Source: Microglena sp. YARC
Taxonomy: Eukaryota; Chlorophyta; Chlorophyceae; Chlamydomonadales; Chlamydomonadaceae
Direction of reading: 5' to 3'
Length of the DNA stretch: 64,000 nucleotides
Assembly: GCA_022414725.1 (NCBI GenBank)
Contig: CM039462.1
Coordinates: 2,900,621 to 2,964,620 of the forward strand
Of the stretch, positions 1-9,682 are shown piece after piece (within the stretch, counting starts at the first letter, position 1; each line of letters begins with the position of its first letter). The position numbers and the translations under genes are program-made. The notes below the pieces were generated by a model. That model saw only the letters and a list, made by a program, of their open reading frames with translations, was not told where the DNA came from and did no database searches.

Positions 1-850
1 GGCCCAACCTCACAGGCCCAACCTCACATGCTCTTGATGAGAACACAAACAAGATCATAGATGAGATCAAAAGAATAACTAAAACAGGCCCAACCTCACA
101 TGCTCTTAATGAGAACACAAACAAGATCATAGATGAGATCAAAAGAATAACTTGAACAGGCCCAACCTCACATGCTCTTGATGAGAACACAAACAAGGTC
201 ATAGATGAGATCAAAATAATAACTTAAACAGGCCCAACCTCACAGGCCCAACCTCACATGCTCTTGATGAGAACACAAACAAGATCATAGATGAGATCAA
301 AAGAATAACTTGAACAGGCTCAACCTCACATGCTCTTGATGAGAACACAAACAAGATCACAGATGAGATCAAAAGAATAACTTGAACAGGCCCAACCTCA
401 CATGCTCTTGATGAGAACACATACAAGGTCATAGATGAGATCAAAATAATAACTTAAACAGGCCCAACCTCACAGGCCCAACCTCACATGCTCTTGATGA
501 GAACACAAACAAGATCATAGATGAGATCAAAAGAATAACTAAAACAGGCCCAACCTCACATGCTCTTGATGAGAACACAAACAAGATCATAGATGAGATC
601 AAAAGAATAACTTGAACAGGCCCAACCTCACATGCTCTTGATGAGAACACAAACAAGGTCATAGATGAGATCAAAATAATAACTTAAACAGGCCCAACCT
701 CACAGGCCCAACCTCACATGCTCTTGATGAGAACACAAACAAGATCATAGATGAGATCAAAAGAATAACTTGAACAGGCTCAACCTCACATGCTCTTGAT
801 GAGAACACAAACAAGATCATAGATGAGATCAAAAGAATAAAGCAAACGGA
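1..850. repeat. 72-bp minisatellite with 230-bp higher-order period
   Basis: About a dozen copies of a 72-bp unit (core AACCTCACATGCTCTTGATG) run from the left edge. Every third unit carries a doubled AGGCCCAACCTCAC block, which gives a higher-order period of about 230 bp (repeat starts near 1, 231, 461 and 691). Diverged copies recur at 838-870 and 1316-1400. Read on the minus strand each unit contains GCATGTGAGG, and the outermost copy has CACGTGAGTTTGGG, which looks like a splice donor, so this may be another donor-side array. I could not find the matching exon. Open frames across it are low-complexity products of the repeat. Confidence 0.9.
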
Positions 851-1499
851 CCCAAACTCACGTGCTATTGACTAGCTTCTTCAACAGCGGGTTTCAAAGC
901 CATTCAGCTAATTTTGAATGCACTTAAGGAAGGCCCTCCACTCCTACCTCCATCCACAACCCCCAAACCTTTCCATCATGCCTCCGCTTACCCCAGCTCC
1001 ACCTCAACCACAGAACCAAGGCCTTCCACCCCTACCTCCATCCCGAACACAGCACACAGGCCCTTATAGCAGGGCCCTTATATTCAGGGGATGAACTGGA
1101 CAAAAGTTTCATACTTCGTCGAGAATTGTCGAGAAATTGTTGAGAATTCTCGGATTTCCAGGCCCAAATTCTTGATTTCAAGTACGAAGTACGAGTTCTC
1201 GCGGAAACGCTTTGGCCAGTTCATCCCCTGAATTGCTATAAGCAACTCCTCATGTCAAAGAAGGTAGGAAAAATGAGATTGAATAAATTACTCATAAATG
1301 GTATGAACCCAACGAACCCAAACGGACCCAAACTCGCATGCTCTTGACTAGAACACAAACAATATCAAAGATTAGATCAAAAGAACAACCCAAACGGACC
1401 CTAACTCACACGCTGATGTTACGCTTGTTACCATGAATAACATGATTCCCGAAAACAGCATAGCGAGATCGGCCACAACGGCTACGAGGGTCTGCGATG
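851..1499. other. No gene seen; contains a foldback element
   Basis: Mostly unique sequence between two arrays. It holds the inverted-repeat element at 1082-1233 and one or two decayed copies of the 72-bp unit near 1316-1400. I see no convincing exon. Confidence 0.6.
1082..1233. mobile_element. Foldback/MITE-like element with 18-bp terminal inverted repeats
   Basis: An 18-bp perfect inverted repeat closes a 152-bp segment: ATTCAGGGGATGAACTGG at 1082-1099 and its reverse complement at 1216-1233. Similarity continues inward in diverged form (CTTCGTCGAGAATT against the complement of the right arm) and outward (CTTAT / ATAAG). It has no coding capacity. Its size and structure suit a miniature inverted-repeat element, but no second copy is in the window, so the class is unknown. 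Confidence 0.6.
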
Positions 1500-2170
1500 T
1501 GATGGTGGTGGTGGTGGTGTTGGATGTGGTGGTGGTGTTGGATTTGATGGTGGTAGTGGATGTGGTGGTGGATGTGGTGGTGGTGGTGGATGTGGAGGTC
1601 GTAGTGGACGTGGTGGTGGTAGTGGATGTCGTGGTGGTGGTGCCACGACGGCTAGGAGGGTCCGGGTACGATGGGAGGAAGAGAATGTGGGGATGGTGGG
1701 CGGGGAGGGTGGGCAGGGGTGGGTGGGTGGGTTGGGGTGTGGTTAGGGTGGGTAGGGTGGTTGTGGGTGGGTGGGTGGGTAGGGGTGAGCTAGGGTGGGT
1801 AGGGTGGGTAGGTGGGTAGGGGTGGGCGTAGGGTGGGTAGGCGTGGTAGGGTGGGCTGGGGGTGGGTAGGGGTAGGGTGGGGTAGGGGGGTAGGGATGGG
1901 CGTAGGGTAGGTAGGGTGGCTGGGGGTGGGTGGGTGGGTAGGGTGGGTAGGGGTGGCGTAGGGTGGGTAGGGTGGGTAGGGGTGGGTAGGGTGGGTGGGT
2001 AGTGGTGGGTAGGGTGGGTGGGGGTGTAGGGCGGGTAGGGGTGGGGAGGGTGGGTGGGGGTGGGTAGGGAGGTGGGTGGGGGTAGGGGTGGGGTAGGGTG
2101 GGTAGGGTGGGCAGGGTAGGTGGGTAGGGTGGGTAGGGGTGGTAGGGTGGTAGGGGTGCGTGGGTGGGTT
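1500..2170. repeat. G-rich repeats: GGT triplets, then GGGTA/GGGTGGGT array
   Basis: From 1500 to 1640 the plus strand is nearly pure GGT/GGA triplets. From 1655 to 2170 it is GGGTGGGTAGGG-type sequence with hundreds of G-tracts of three or more, so it has high G-quadruplex potential. Open frames on both strands here are repeat translations (Val/Gly or Pro/Thr/His). Confidence 0.9.
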
Positions 2171-2317
2171 GGCTGGGATGCGGACGGAGATGATTCCTAC
2201 CGATATCGTGTGATTCGTCACAATTGTGGTCATTATGTGTTATGGCCTTATGGGTATCAAATGAATCAATAATAAATCTCAACAGCCACCCAAAATGGCA
2301 TGCTCTCACCCCAAGCC

Positions 2318-2632
2318 ACGAATGGCATGCCCCCCACCCACCCCCCATCCCACTACCCACCCATCCCATCCAACTCACACCACCAACCCCCACCCACCCA
2401 CCCCCACCCCAACAACTCAACCAACCACCCCACTACCCACACACCCCACCAACCACCCCCACACACCCCATTCACCCCACACCCCACCCACCCCCCCAAC
2501 CACCCCCAACCACCCCACCAACTCAACCAACCACCCCACTACCCACACACCTCACCAACCACCCAACTTCCCGTCCACCTTACCAACCCCACTACCCACA
2601 CACCCCTTCTACCCCACCCTACCCACCCTACT
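2318..2632. repeat. C-rich CCACCC array
   Basis: The plus strand is CCACCCCAC-type sequence, so the G-rich strand switches relative to the array at 1655-2170. About 150 bp of ordinary sequence separates the two. An imperfect foldback of the two arrays is possible. Confidence 0.85.
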
Positions 2633-3534
2633 GAGATCTGCTGAAGTCCGAAATCATGGACAGTAGAAACACCATGACTGGTTTTGCTAGAGCAGGGCAG
2701 AGCAGCCACGTGGTAGCTCAAACAAGTAAACGAGTTGTTTAATTTGTTTTCGTGATAAAACCATGTTTTCTTCTTCTTCTTCTTCCCCTATTCACTTTTT
2801 GAAATGCAACATGGATGAAATTGGATTACCTGGGAGCTGCTGAAGTCTGAAATCGTGGACAGTAGAAAAGCCACGACTGGTGCTGTGTGCAGCCATTTTA
2901 TTTCTCTGACAAGCAAATGAATTGTTTGACTTCTTTTGGGAATAAAATATATATTTCGATGAAAATTTTCGAAATTGGATATAAATACCATAAAAGAATT
3001 ATCACCTGGGATCTGCTGACATCTGAAATCATGGAAAGTAGAAATCCATTTGCTTGCTCTGATAAGCAAATTAATTGTTTGATATCTTATCGGGAAAAAA
3101 TCGATGAAAAATGTCGAAATTTGATATAAATACCATATAAGAATTATCACCTGGGATCTACTGAAGTCCGAAATCATGGACAGTAGAAACACCATGACTG
3201 GTGTTGTGTGTAGCCACATGGTAGCTCGCACCAGCATGAATAGTTTAATTTATTTTTGGAATAAATATGTATTTTGATGAAAAATGTCGAAATTGGATAT
3301 AAATACCATATAATAATTATCACCTGGGATCGGCTGAAGTCTGAAATCATGGAGAGTAAAAACACCATGACTGGTGTTGTGCACAGCCACATAGTAGCCA
3401 AAACAAACAAATTAATTGTTTAAATTAATTTTCGTACTAAACAAAGTACTTTTTCATTAAATAGTTTCTTCTTTTATTGTTATATCCCGTTTTTCTTCTT
3501 GTTTTGAGAATAACAATAGGAGGAATTGGCTCAC
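2632..3534 (-). repeat. Donor-side tandem array of the 3535-3775 exon
   Basis: Five diverged units follow the exon on the minus strand (cores near 2635-2720, 2826-2900, 3005-3060, 3153-3235 and 3325-3405). Each repeats the last ~75 nt of the exon, its AG|GT donor and about 60 nt of intron. Three still read WLHTTPVMVF-like peptide in the same frame; the 3005 copy has an internal deletion and the 2635 copy a disrupted start. The spacing is about 150-210 bp. Confidence 0.75.
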
Positions 3535-3775
3535 CTGGGATCTGCTGAAGTCTGAAATCATGGAGAGTAAAAGCACCATGACTGGTGTTGTGTGTAGCCA
3601 CATGGTAGCTCGCACCAGCAAGAAGGGGTGGCCCCAAGGGTCCCGAGTAATTGGGGCCAACCCCTTCCAATGCAAGTAGTCACTCACAGCTGCCAACATG
3701 TTGATGTAGCATGTGAGCAGTACAAGTTGGAACTTGATCGACTCTCTCTCAAAGATGAGGGTGAGGATGTTGAGA
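3535..3775 (-). CDS. Internal exon of a membrane protein; rhodopsin-helix-C-like motif
   Basis: On the minus strand, CTTGCAG precedes 241 nt of open frame (1 nt plus 80 codons) that ends at CCCAG|GTGAGC. The peptide has two hydrophobic segments: one around VLLTCYINMLAAVSDYL, and a second containing RATMWLHTTPVMVLLLSM. The pattern R-x3-W-x2-TTP-x-M is that of helix C of microbial rhodopsins (bacteriorhodopsin has R-Y-A-D-W-L-F-TTP). Here the counter-ion position is Met and the proton-donor position is not acidic, so a light-driven pump is unlikely. Large algal sensor enzymes (cyclases, histidine kinases) carry such domains at the N terminus, so the catalytic part might lie left of the window. 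The exon is seen directly; the rhodopsin relationship is my inference. The tandem arrays on both sides copy its edges. Confidence 0.5.
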
Positions 3776-4745
3776 CTGCAAGGACGAGAATTGTACAGAA
3801 AAGTACAGAAATAAAGATTGGATTAAATTGAATTCGAAAAAAGGTACTATTTATCTACATGCTTTTCTGTGAAATCTAGATACATAAGTGATGTTCAGAT
3901 GAGGGTAAGGATGTTGAGACTGCAAGGACGAGAAAAGTACAGATAGGTACAGGAAAAAAAATTAAAATGAATTCGAAAAAGGTATTATTTATCTATATGC
4001 TTTTATATGAAATCTGGATGCATTAGTGATGTTAAATGAGGGTGAGGATGTTGAGACTGCAAGGACGAGAAAAGTACAGAAAAGACATGAGATTAAATTT
4101 AATTCGAAAAAATGCATAATTTGTCTTCATGCCATTACATGAAATCTAGATGCATAAGTGTTATTAACATGAGGGTGAGAATGTTGAGACTGCAAGGACC
4201 AGGAAAGCACAGAAAGAAGATTAGATTAAATTAAATTATAAAACATATGTATTATTTGTCTCCATGACATTATATGAAATATATATGCACTAGTGATGTT
4301 CAGATGAGAGTGAGAAAGTTAAGACTGCAAGGTCGAGAAAAGTACAGAAACAAAATTATATTAAATTAAATTCGGAAAAATGCATTACTTGTCTACATGC
4401 CATAACATGAAATCTATATGCATTAGAGAAGTGAAGGTAAGAGGGAGGAAGTTACAAATACAAGGACGGGGAACTTACAGAAAATACATTACGGTAGATT
4501 AAATTAAATTCAAAATAATGTATAATTTGTCTATATTCCATGAAATATACATGCATAAGTGTTATTAAGATGAGAGTGAGGAAGTTAAGACTGCAAGGAC
4601 GAGAAAAATGCAGAAAAAAAAATAGATTAAATTAAATTCGAAAATTTATGTATTATTTGTCTACATGCCATTAAGTGAAATCTTTATGAATTAGTGATGT
4701 TAAGATAAGAGAGTAAGTTAAGACTGCAAGGACAAAAGGAAGAGG
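3776..4745 (-). repeat. Acceptor-side tandem array of the 3535-3775 exon
   Basis: Seven units of about 135 bp (cores near 3901, 4037, 4172, 4305, 4438, 4573 and 4706) precede the exon on the minus strand. Each contains the acceptor CTTGCAG and roughly the first 20 nt of the exon (TCTCAACATCCTCACCCTCA), followed by A/T-rich intron sequence. The copy at 3775 alone continues into a long open frame. Confidence 0.8.
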
Positions 4746-4755
4746 GCGTTATGAC

Positions 4756-4929
4756 TAAGGAACGGCAAATCATGTAATGTCGACCAAAGACGAGTATGAT
4801 ATCATATGATTTTGTACAAAAGATCATATGATATGATGCTTCAGGCCAAAGTTACCTAGTCAGACCGCCGGCAGCATATGATATCATACGATAACATGAT
4901 ATCATATGATATCAAATTGCCGATCCCTA
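4756..4929. mobile_element. Family-1 MITE (hAT-like, 8-bp TSD)
   Basis: This 174-bp element is flanked by the direct repeat GTTATGAC (4748-4755 and 4930-4937). Its ends are TAAGGAACGGCAA and TTGCCGATCCCTA, imperfect inverted repeats, and the interior is full of ATCATATGATAT palindromes. Other copies lie at 22952-23099, 32846-33345 (internally amplified) and 46098-46265. An 8-bp target duplication with short inverted ends fits non-autonomous hAT elements. Confidence 0.8.
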
Positions 4930-4984
4930 GTTATGACAGGTTGACCATACTACTCAGCGTAAAAAATGATTGGGGCTCAGCCTG

Positions 4985-5078
4985 ACAGCGTTTTTATCAT
5001 TTTAGCCCCTCCTGATTCTTTCGTTAGGCAAGACCCTTAGCCTATTTGGCAACACCTGGACTGGAACAACATACACAA
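4985..5078 (+). repeat. Family-4 dispersed repeat
   Basis: This is one of five copies of a ~100-bp repeat with the core CTTTTTAGCCCTT followed by GGTTGGGCAAGTCCCTTTAG and CCTGGACTGGAACATACATA. The others are at 16338-16440, 19008-19075, 21180-21292 (reverse) and 33630-33735. It has no coding content. Confidence 0.65.
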
Positions 5079-5130
5079 TAGAAAAGTGCACCTGCCAACC
5101 ACGTGATTTAGATCAGCAAATCAATCATAG

Positions 5131-5325
5131 CTTCTCTTTTCAGCTACGAGCAGTAGCTTCTAGGCAGCTCCCCCGGCTCTCTCTTTACCCAAACCTTGAA
5201 CAACATGGTGCAATAGGGAGCTGATATTGTCAGCTTTACAGTGCTCCTGGAATCTTTGGGTTTGGCCCGGTTACAGTCTTCGGGAGCTGCCTAGAAGCTG
5301 TTGCTCGTAGCCGAAAAGAAAAGCA
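5131..5325. mobile_element. Family-2 MITE with ~42-bp inverted repeats
   Basis: The left end (5131-5173) and right end (5283-5325) are reverse complements with few mismatches and contain GTAGCTTCTAGGCAGCTCCC on the left arm. The ~110-bp interior has no coding content. The same termini bound the amplified element at 21375-22890 and appear once at 10320-10345. Confidence 0.75.
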
Positions 5326-5984
5326 GTGCCCAGTGCATTGAGCTGTCTTCCTATGAGCCCAACATCCTGAGCATCACTGTTCTTTTCTAACGACGCGTCG
5401 CCACTGCGTCGCCATTCTGTTCTTGCATGGCGACGCATGAACCCCTTGAACCCCCCGGGTTCCGCGCTAGCCTAAAAGAAAGGCCCAGAAATCAAGCATA
5501 CATAATCCTCCGTCACCCGTTACCACCATGGTAGGCCTCTATCCTACCATCCAAAGTTGATAAGGCAGAAATTTGAATGGTACATCTCCAGCACAAGGCC
5601 ACGTAAGTGGGGGCTACCCTCCACAGGACCCACATAACTAACTGTCATGAAACAGCAGAATGGATTAGATCACTGGATGATCATAATAGAACAGTGTACC
5701 TACCAACCACGTGATTCAACCCAGAAAATTAAGCATCCATCACACATCGAAAGTTAGCCCCCACTTAAGTTAGCCCCCACTTCAATTTGTCCTTAACACC
5801 GATACCCTCAGCACTACAACTTGAACTCAAAATCTAAGCCACTTGACCATAAAACCCATTAAATAAAGAGCGGGCTAATATCAGTGGAGGCTACCTTTCC
5901 CAGGATGACATACCTCAATGCTGTCATGAAACAGCAGAATGGAAATGAGTATGCTTCCGAGGACACCTGCAATGGTGGGTGAGG
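5326..5984. other. No gene seen
   Basis: Mostly unique sequence with one short GCGTCGC-rich stretch (5390-5460) that resembles, in reverse, segments near 6260-6380 and 58130-58330, so probably a dispersed repeat. No exon is supported. Confidence 0.5.
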
Positions 5985-6145
5985 CGATGGGGGGTGGGTG
6001 GGGGGGGGGCGGGGCAGGGGATGGGCGATGGGGGGTGGGTGGGGCGGGGTGGGGGGTGGGGCGATGGAAGGTGGGTGGGGGGTGAGTTTGGTGTGGTGGT
6101 GTGTGGTGGGTGGGGTGGAAGTGGGGGAAGTGGTGGGGGTGGTGG
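5985..6145. repeat. GGGTGGG-rich array
   Basis: The plus strand is almost entirely G and T/A in GGGGTGGG-type repeats with G-quadruplex potential. Gly/Val-rich open frames here are artefacts. Confidence 0.85.
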
Positions 6146-6217
6146 ATGCGAACAACACAGTCAAGCCTGGATTAGCTCAGTGTTTTAAATTTCAGATTTC
6201 TGTAGGCCCGGTTGAGT

Positions 6218-6258
6218 AACTGAAATCAGGCTTGAGCTACTCAAGCCTGATTTCAGTT
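6218..6258. other. Perfect 18-bp hairpin
   Basis: The left arm 6218-6235 and right arm 6241-6258 are perfect reverse complements around the 5-nt loop GCTAC (arm core TGAAATCAGGCTTGA). It could be a transposon footprint or a structured transcript end; nothing else identifies it. Confidence 0.7.
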
Positions 6259-6488
6259 TTGTTGCGTAGCCATCGCATGGCGGAGTGCAAAGCGTGGAGC
6301 CCATGGAGGGCAATGCCAAACCCATGTGTCACCATGTAGCGACAGATTGGCGACGCAGAGTCGATGCGTCATGGGAAAAAAGCATTGAATTAGCTTTGAG
6401 TAAAACAAAACGAAGAGGTTGTACAACTGCACAACCGATGCATAATTAAACCCTTCCCCTCCCTCATCCCCTCCCCTACCCCACTTAA

Positions 6489-6570
6489 CCCCCCCCCCCC
6501 CCCCACACACACACACACACACACACACATACATACATACATACATACACACATACACAAACATACACAC
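6489..6570. repeat. Compound microsatellite C(n)-(AC)n-(ATAC)n
   Basis: A C-tract, then an AC run, then ATAC repeats. Confidence 0.95.
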
Positions 6571-6574
6571 ATAA

Positions 6575-9500
6575 GCTCATCCTGGCAACACCAGGGTTAT
6601 TCTGTACCGCTATTGCTGCCCAAGCATGGCAGTCAAACCTTGCAGATCACTAACAATCTGTGTTGCCACTTTGACAGGGAAATACATGTGATTGCTGCCA
6701 TGCCTGCATTACCTTGACTTGACACAGCATGACCAGGGTGTGGAAAGAGGAAAAGTAACAGACTATTAGGTTGTACTGGGTATGTATGTCAAGCCTGTCC
6801 CCCTACATGCCCACGAGACATATATTCAGGGGAAGGGCATAAGGAAAGGGACAAATATCCGAAGGGGGCAAAGACACGCTCGTGGCCGCCTAAAGCGAGT
6901 GCGGACCTTCCTTCCGTGCGGCAACCCAAACAGCACAGGTACTCACAGAGCTTTCCACGAATGCCGTGAGCTCGGCATCTCCTTCCACGGACGAGCAGAT
7001 CAAAAAAGTGCAAATGCAGAAGGAAATGGTTCCGCCCCCTGTAGGAAAACCCGAAGAGCAGGCATGAGTTTGGAAGCGACAGAAAAGATTTTCGGGCGCA
7101 GAAATCACTTTTGGATCATCTCTTACAGAAGAAAATCAGGCTTTGCGGCAAATAAGCGCCAGTGATAGAGATCTTCTGAAAGGTCGACACGGACGAGGTT
7201 TCCTCCGCAACCTTCCCATCTTTGGAGGGAGCCTCAATCATTGTTGCTGGTTGATATTGCTTGCAGCAAGAATAGCCAAGGGAAAGCGAGAGTTTCACGC
7301 AGAATAGATTTAGGCAGAGAAAAGAAGAGCGGGAACTATGCTTGTGCGCAGCTGTAGCTATCGCTACAGATGAGCCACCCTGGTAAGCAGAGGCAGCGGC
7401 TGGATGCAAGAATTGTCTGGCTCACTGCATTAAGGAACGTGACTCGACGGTGCAGTGCCAAAGAGAGAGAAACAGGCTGGCCACTTTATCGAAGGCCAGT
7501 CGGCTTGGGGTGGGTTTTGTGGTGGGTGGGTGGTACACACCTGGTACACGGTGGGTACACGTCAAACGTAGGATGCCGCGTGGGCACGGCAATTGGCCCT
7601 ACCTGTCGGCCGCGGCCGCGTCCGTACGCTTTCGTAACAACATAAACTACAAGTGAACCTGCTTTGCTTTAAACGCTGTTAAACCATTTGGCCTCGGAAA
7701 AGTGACACTCAGGTTCCTGACGCTCGCTCGCACGGCGATTTGAAAACGGTTTGCGCGCAGAAGCGACTTCTAACATTTGAACAGAGGGCATTTCCCTGAC
7801 TTTGACAAATCTTCAACGGGGCCCAGACGAACTCGTGGAAACAGGTCCCCGACGCGATCTCCCTGCCAGGCTTGAGTTAGGTGCTCGCTCGCAGAAGGGG
7901 CAGGGTAAACATGAAAGGCGCCGAATGTGCGTTATTGATCAGCACTAACTGTGTGCTGTAGTTGATGACCAATGAGTGGGCTGTCATGGATCAGCACTAA
8001 CTAAGTGTCATAGGTTATGATTACCTTGGAGGAATTGAGGGTGCTTTGATTAGCACTGAGTGTGCGGGCTGTGATTGCCAATGAATGTACTTTCAATGAG
8101 TTGATGTTTCCTGCTCAGGGACTGTGATGTATCATGCATGTGTTGGATCAGCACTGAGTGCAATGTATGTAATGGATCAGCACTGTGTTGTGTGTATTGT
8201 ACGTAATGAAGCAGCACTTAAAGTGATGCATGTAATGGATCAACGCTGAATGTGCATTTCTATATCAGCATTGAGGATTCCTTCATTTAATTGATCGCGA
8301 CGGGATGTGCTTTATTTTCTTGATCTACAATGAGAATATATGGCAGAAATGTACGAACACTTTGGTAGCTGTCCTATTCTCTAAGGTTTGTGTAACGAGC
8401 GTCTTCGTGAGCTCGACTAGTTCTCGTGGAAGAAGAAGGGATAAAAGTTTAGTCGTTTATACGTTACAGAGGCAGCGCGCGGCGGTATTTATAGTGCCGC
8501 CGAAGGATCTAGAACTTAGGGTTCTAGGGTTTACGCTGCAGAACACGGAACGCGACAATTGGTCTGCGACACTGTCAGCAACACATCAGATAACTACGAC
8601 AGTCGAAGGTTCCAGGCTGTCGTCAGATAACGTTATGCTTCGCAACGTCTGGGCGAAGCTTACGTAGTCTGTTATCTCAACAACGTTATGCTTCGCAACG
8701 TCTGGGCGAAGCTTACGGTTTGTTACAGTTTGCCTTGGCGTACAATCACTGCTCATTCCGAGGAGTTGCGTTTGACTAAAGAGAACCTTTGGTCAACACT
8801 AAATGGGCCTGCGATTTTTAATGTATCAGCACGGAGAGTGCTTGGATAGTATATTGATCAGCCCTAAATGTGCTTAATTTGTTTGTTCATCGGCAGTAAA
8901 TGTGCTTGGGTCGTGCAATTAATCAGCACTAAATGGTCTTGATTTGATTGGTTAGCAGTAAGGAATTGTGATAACATTACCCCAGGAAATATGAGCAGGC
9001 CATGTGCAGGTAGTAGGGGAGTAAGGAGGGGGAGGCGCATGCAAAGCGAAAGGGCGGATGCGGACGGCAGGGCTTGGCCCCCAGTTACCGTGGACATAAG
9101 CTGGTGGTGCGAGTTGTGCAGGGAGGGAGGCTGATTTACATTAGGCTCGCGCTCGCTCGCGCGAAGGGAAGAAATCCTGCTCGCAGAACTCCGAAGATGC
9201 AAGGTTGCGAATAATTGTGTCTTCAGCTCTTGCACGCGAAGCGGCAGGATTTCCGAGATAAGAAGAGATAAGTAGAAATAAGTGGCGGGCAACTTCCCCC
9301 TTGAATTGTGGGCTTGAATTCGATCTGTGAGCCACGTGCGTTCGTAAAGGAAATCTGATTTGCCCGGGATTCACCCACGGGCTGGCTACCCCCGGGCTAG
9401 CTTCCCCCCTCCCCCGCCCGGTGCCCCCCGCCCCCACAAGTGCCCCCACGCCAACCAACCAACCAACTCAACAGACGCCGTTGATCCTTCCGTTGCTCTT

Positions 9501-9580
9501 CTGACACCACCACCCCAGACATCACCCACACATTATTTCCTTGGTTCCTCTGCCTCGTCCGCTCCACCCTTCCCTGTGCA
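6575..9580. other. No recognised gene; degenerate GATCAGCACT repeats
   Basis: GC-rich, mostly unique sequence. A 127-codon plus-strand frame starts at 6782 but matches nothing I know and has antisense frames of similar length. From 7925 to 8290, and again 8820-8960, diverged units built on GATCAGCACTNANTGTG recur. Between them, 8395-8740 looks like a foreign block containing a direct repeat (8631-8664 and 8684-8717, core CGTTATGCTTCGCAACGTCT). The segment immediately left of 9584 should hold the promoter of the plastid-protein gene, but I see no clear TATA box. Confidence 0.45.
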
Positions 9581-9583
9581 ACC

Positions 9584-9682
9584 ATGCTCAAGCTCTCCAA
9601 TCGCTCTGCATTGAGATCCTCACAGGCTAGCAGGCATGCTACCGCCCCCATGCGTGTTTCCACAGTCGCACGCGCAGAGGAG
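9584..9682 (+). CDS. Exon 1, transit-peptide exon
   Basis: 33 codons from ATG to GAG|GTGCGA, ending in phase 0. Rich in Ser, Arg and Ala, with acidic residues only at the very end (AEE). Confidence 0.7.

Noticed and set aside
7925..8960. Gene in the GATCAGCACT region
   Set aside because: Frames are short and the motif is a degenerate tandem repeat; no splice-consistent exon found.
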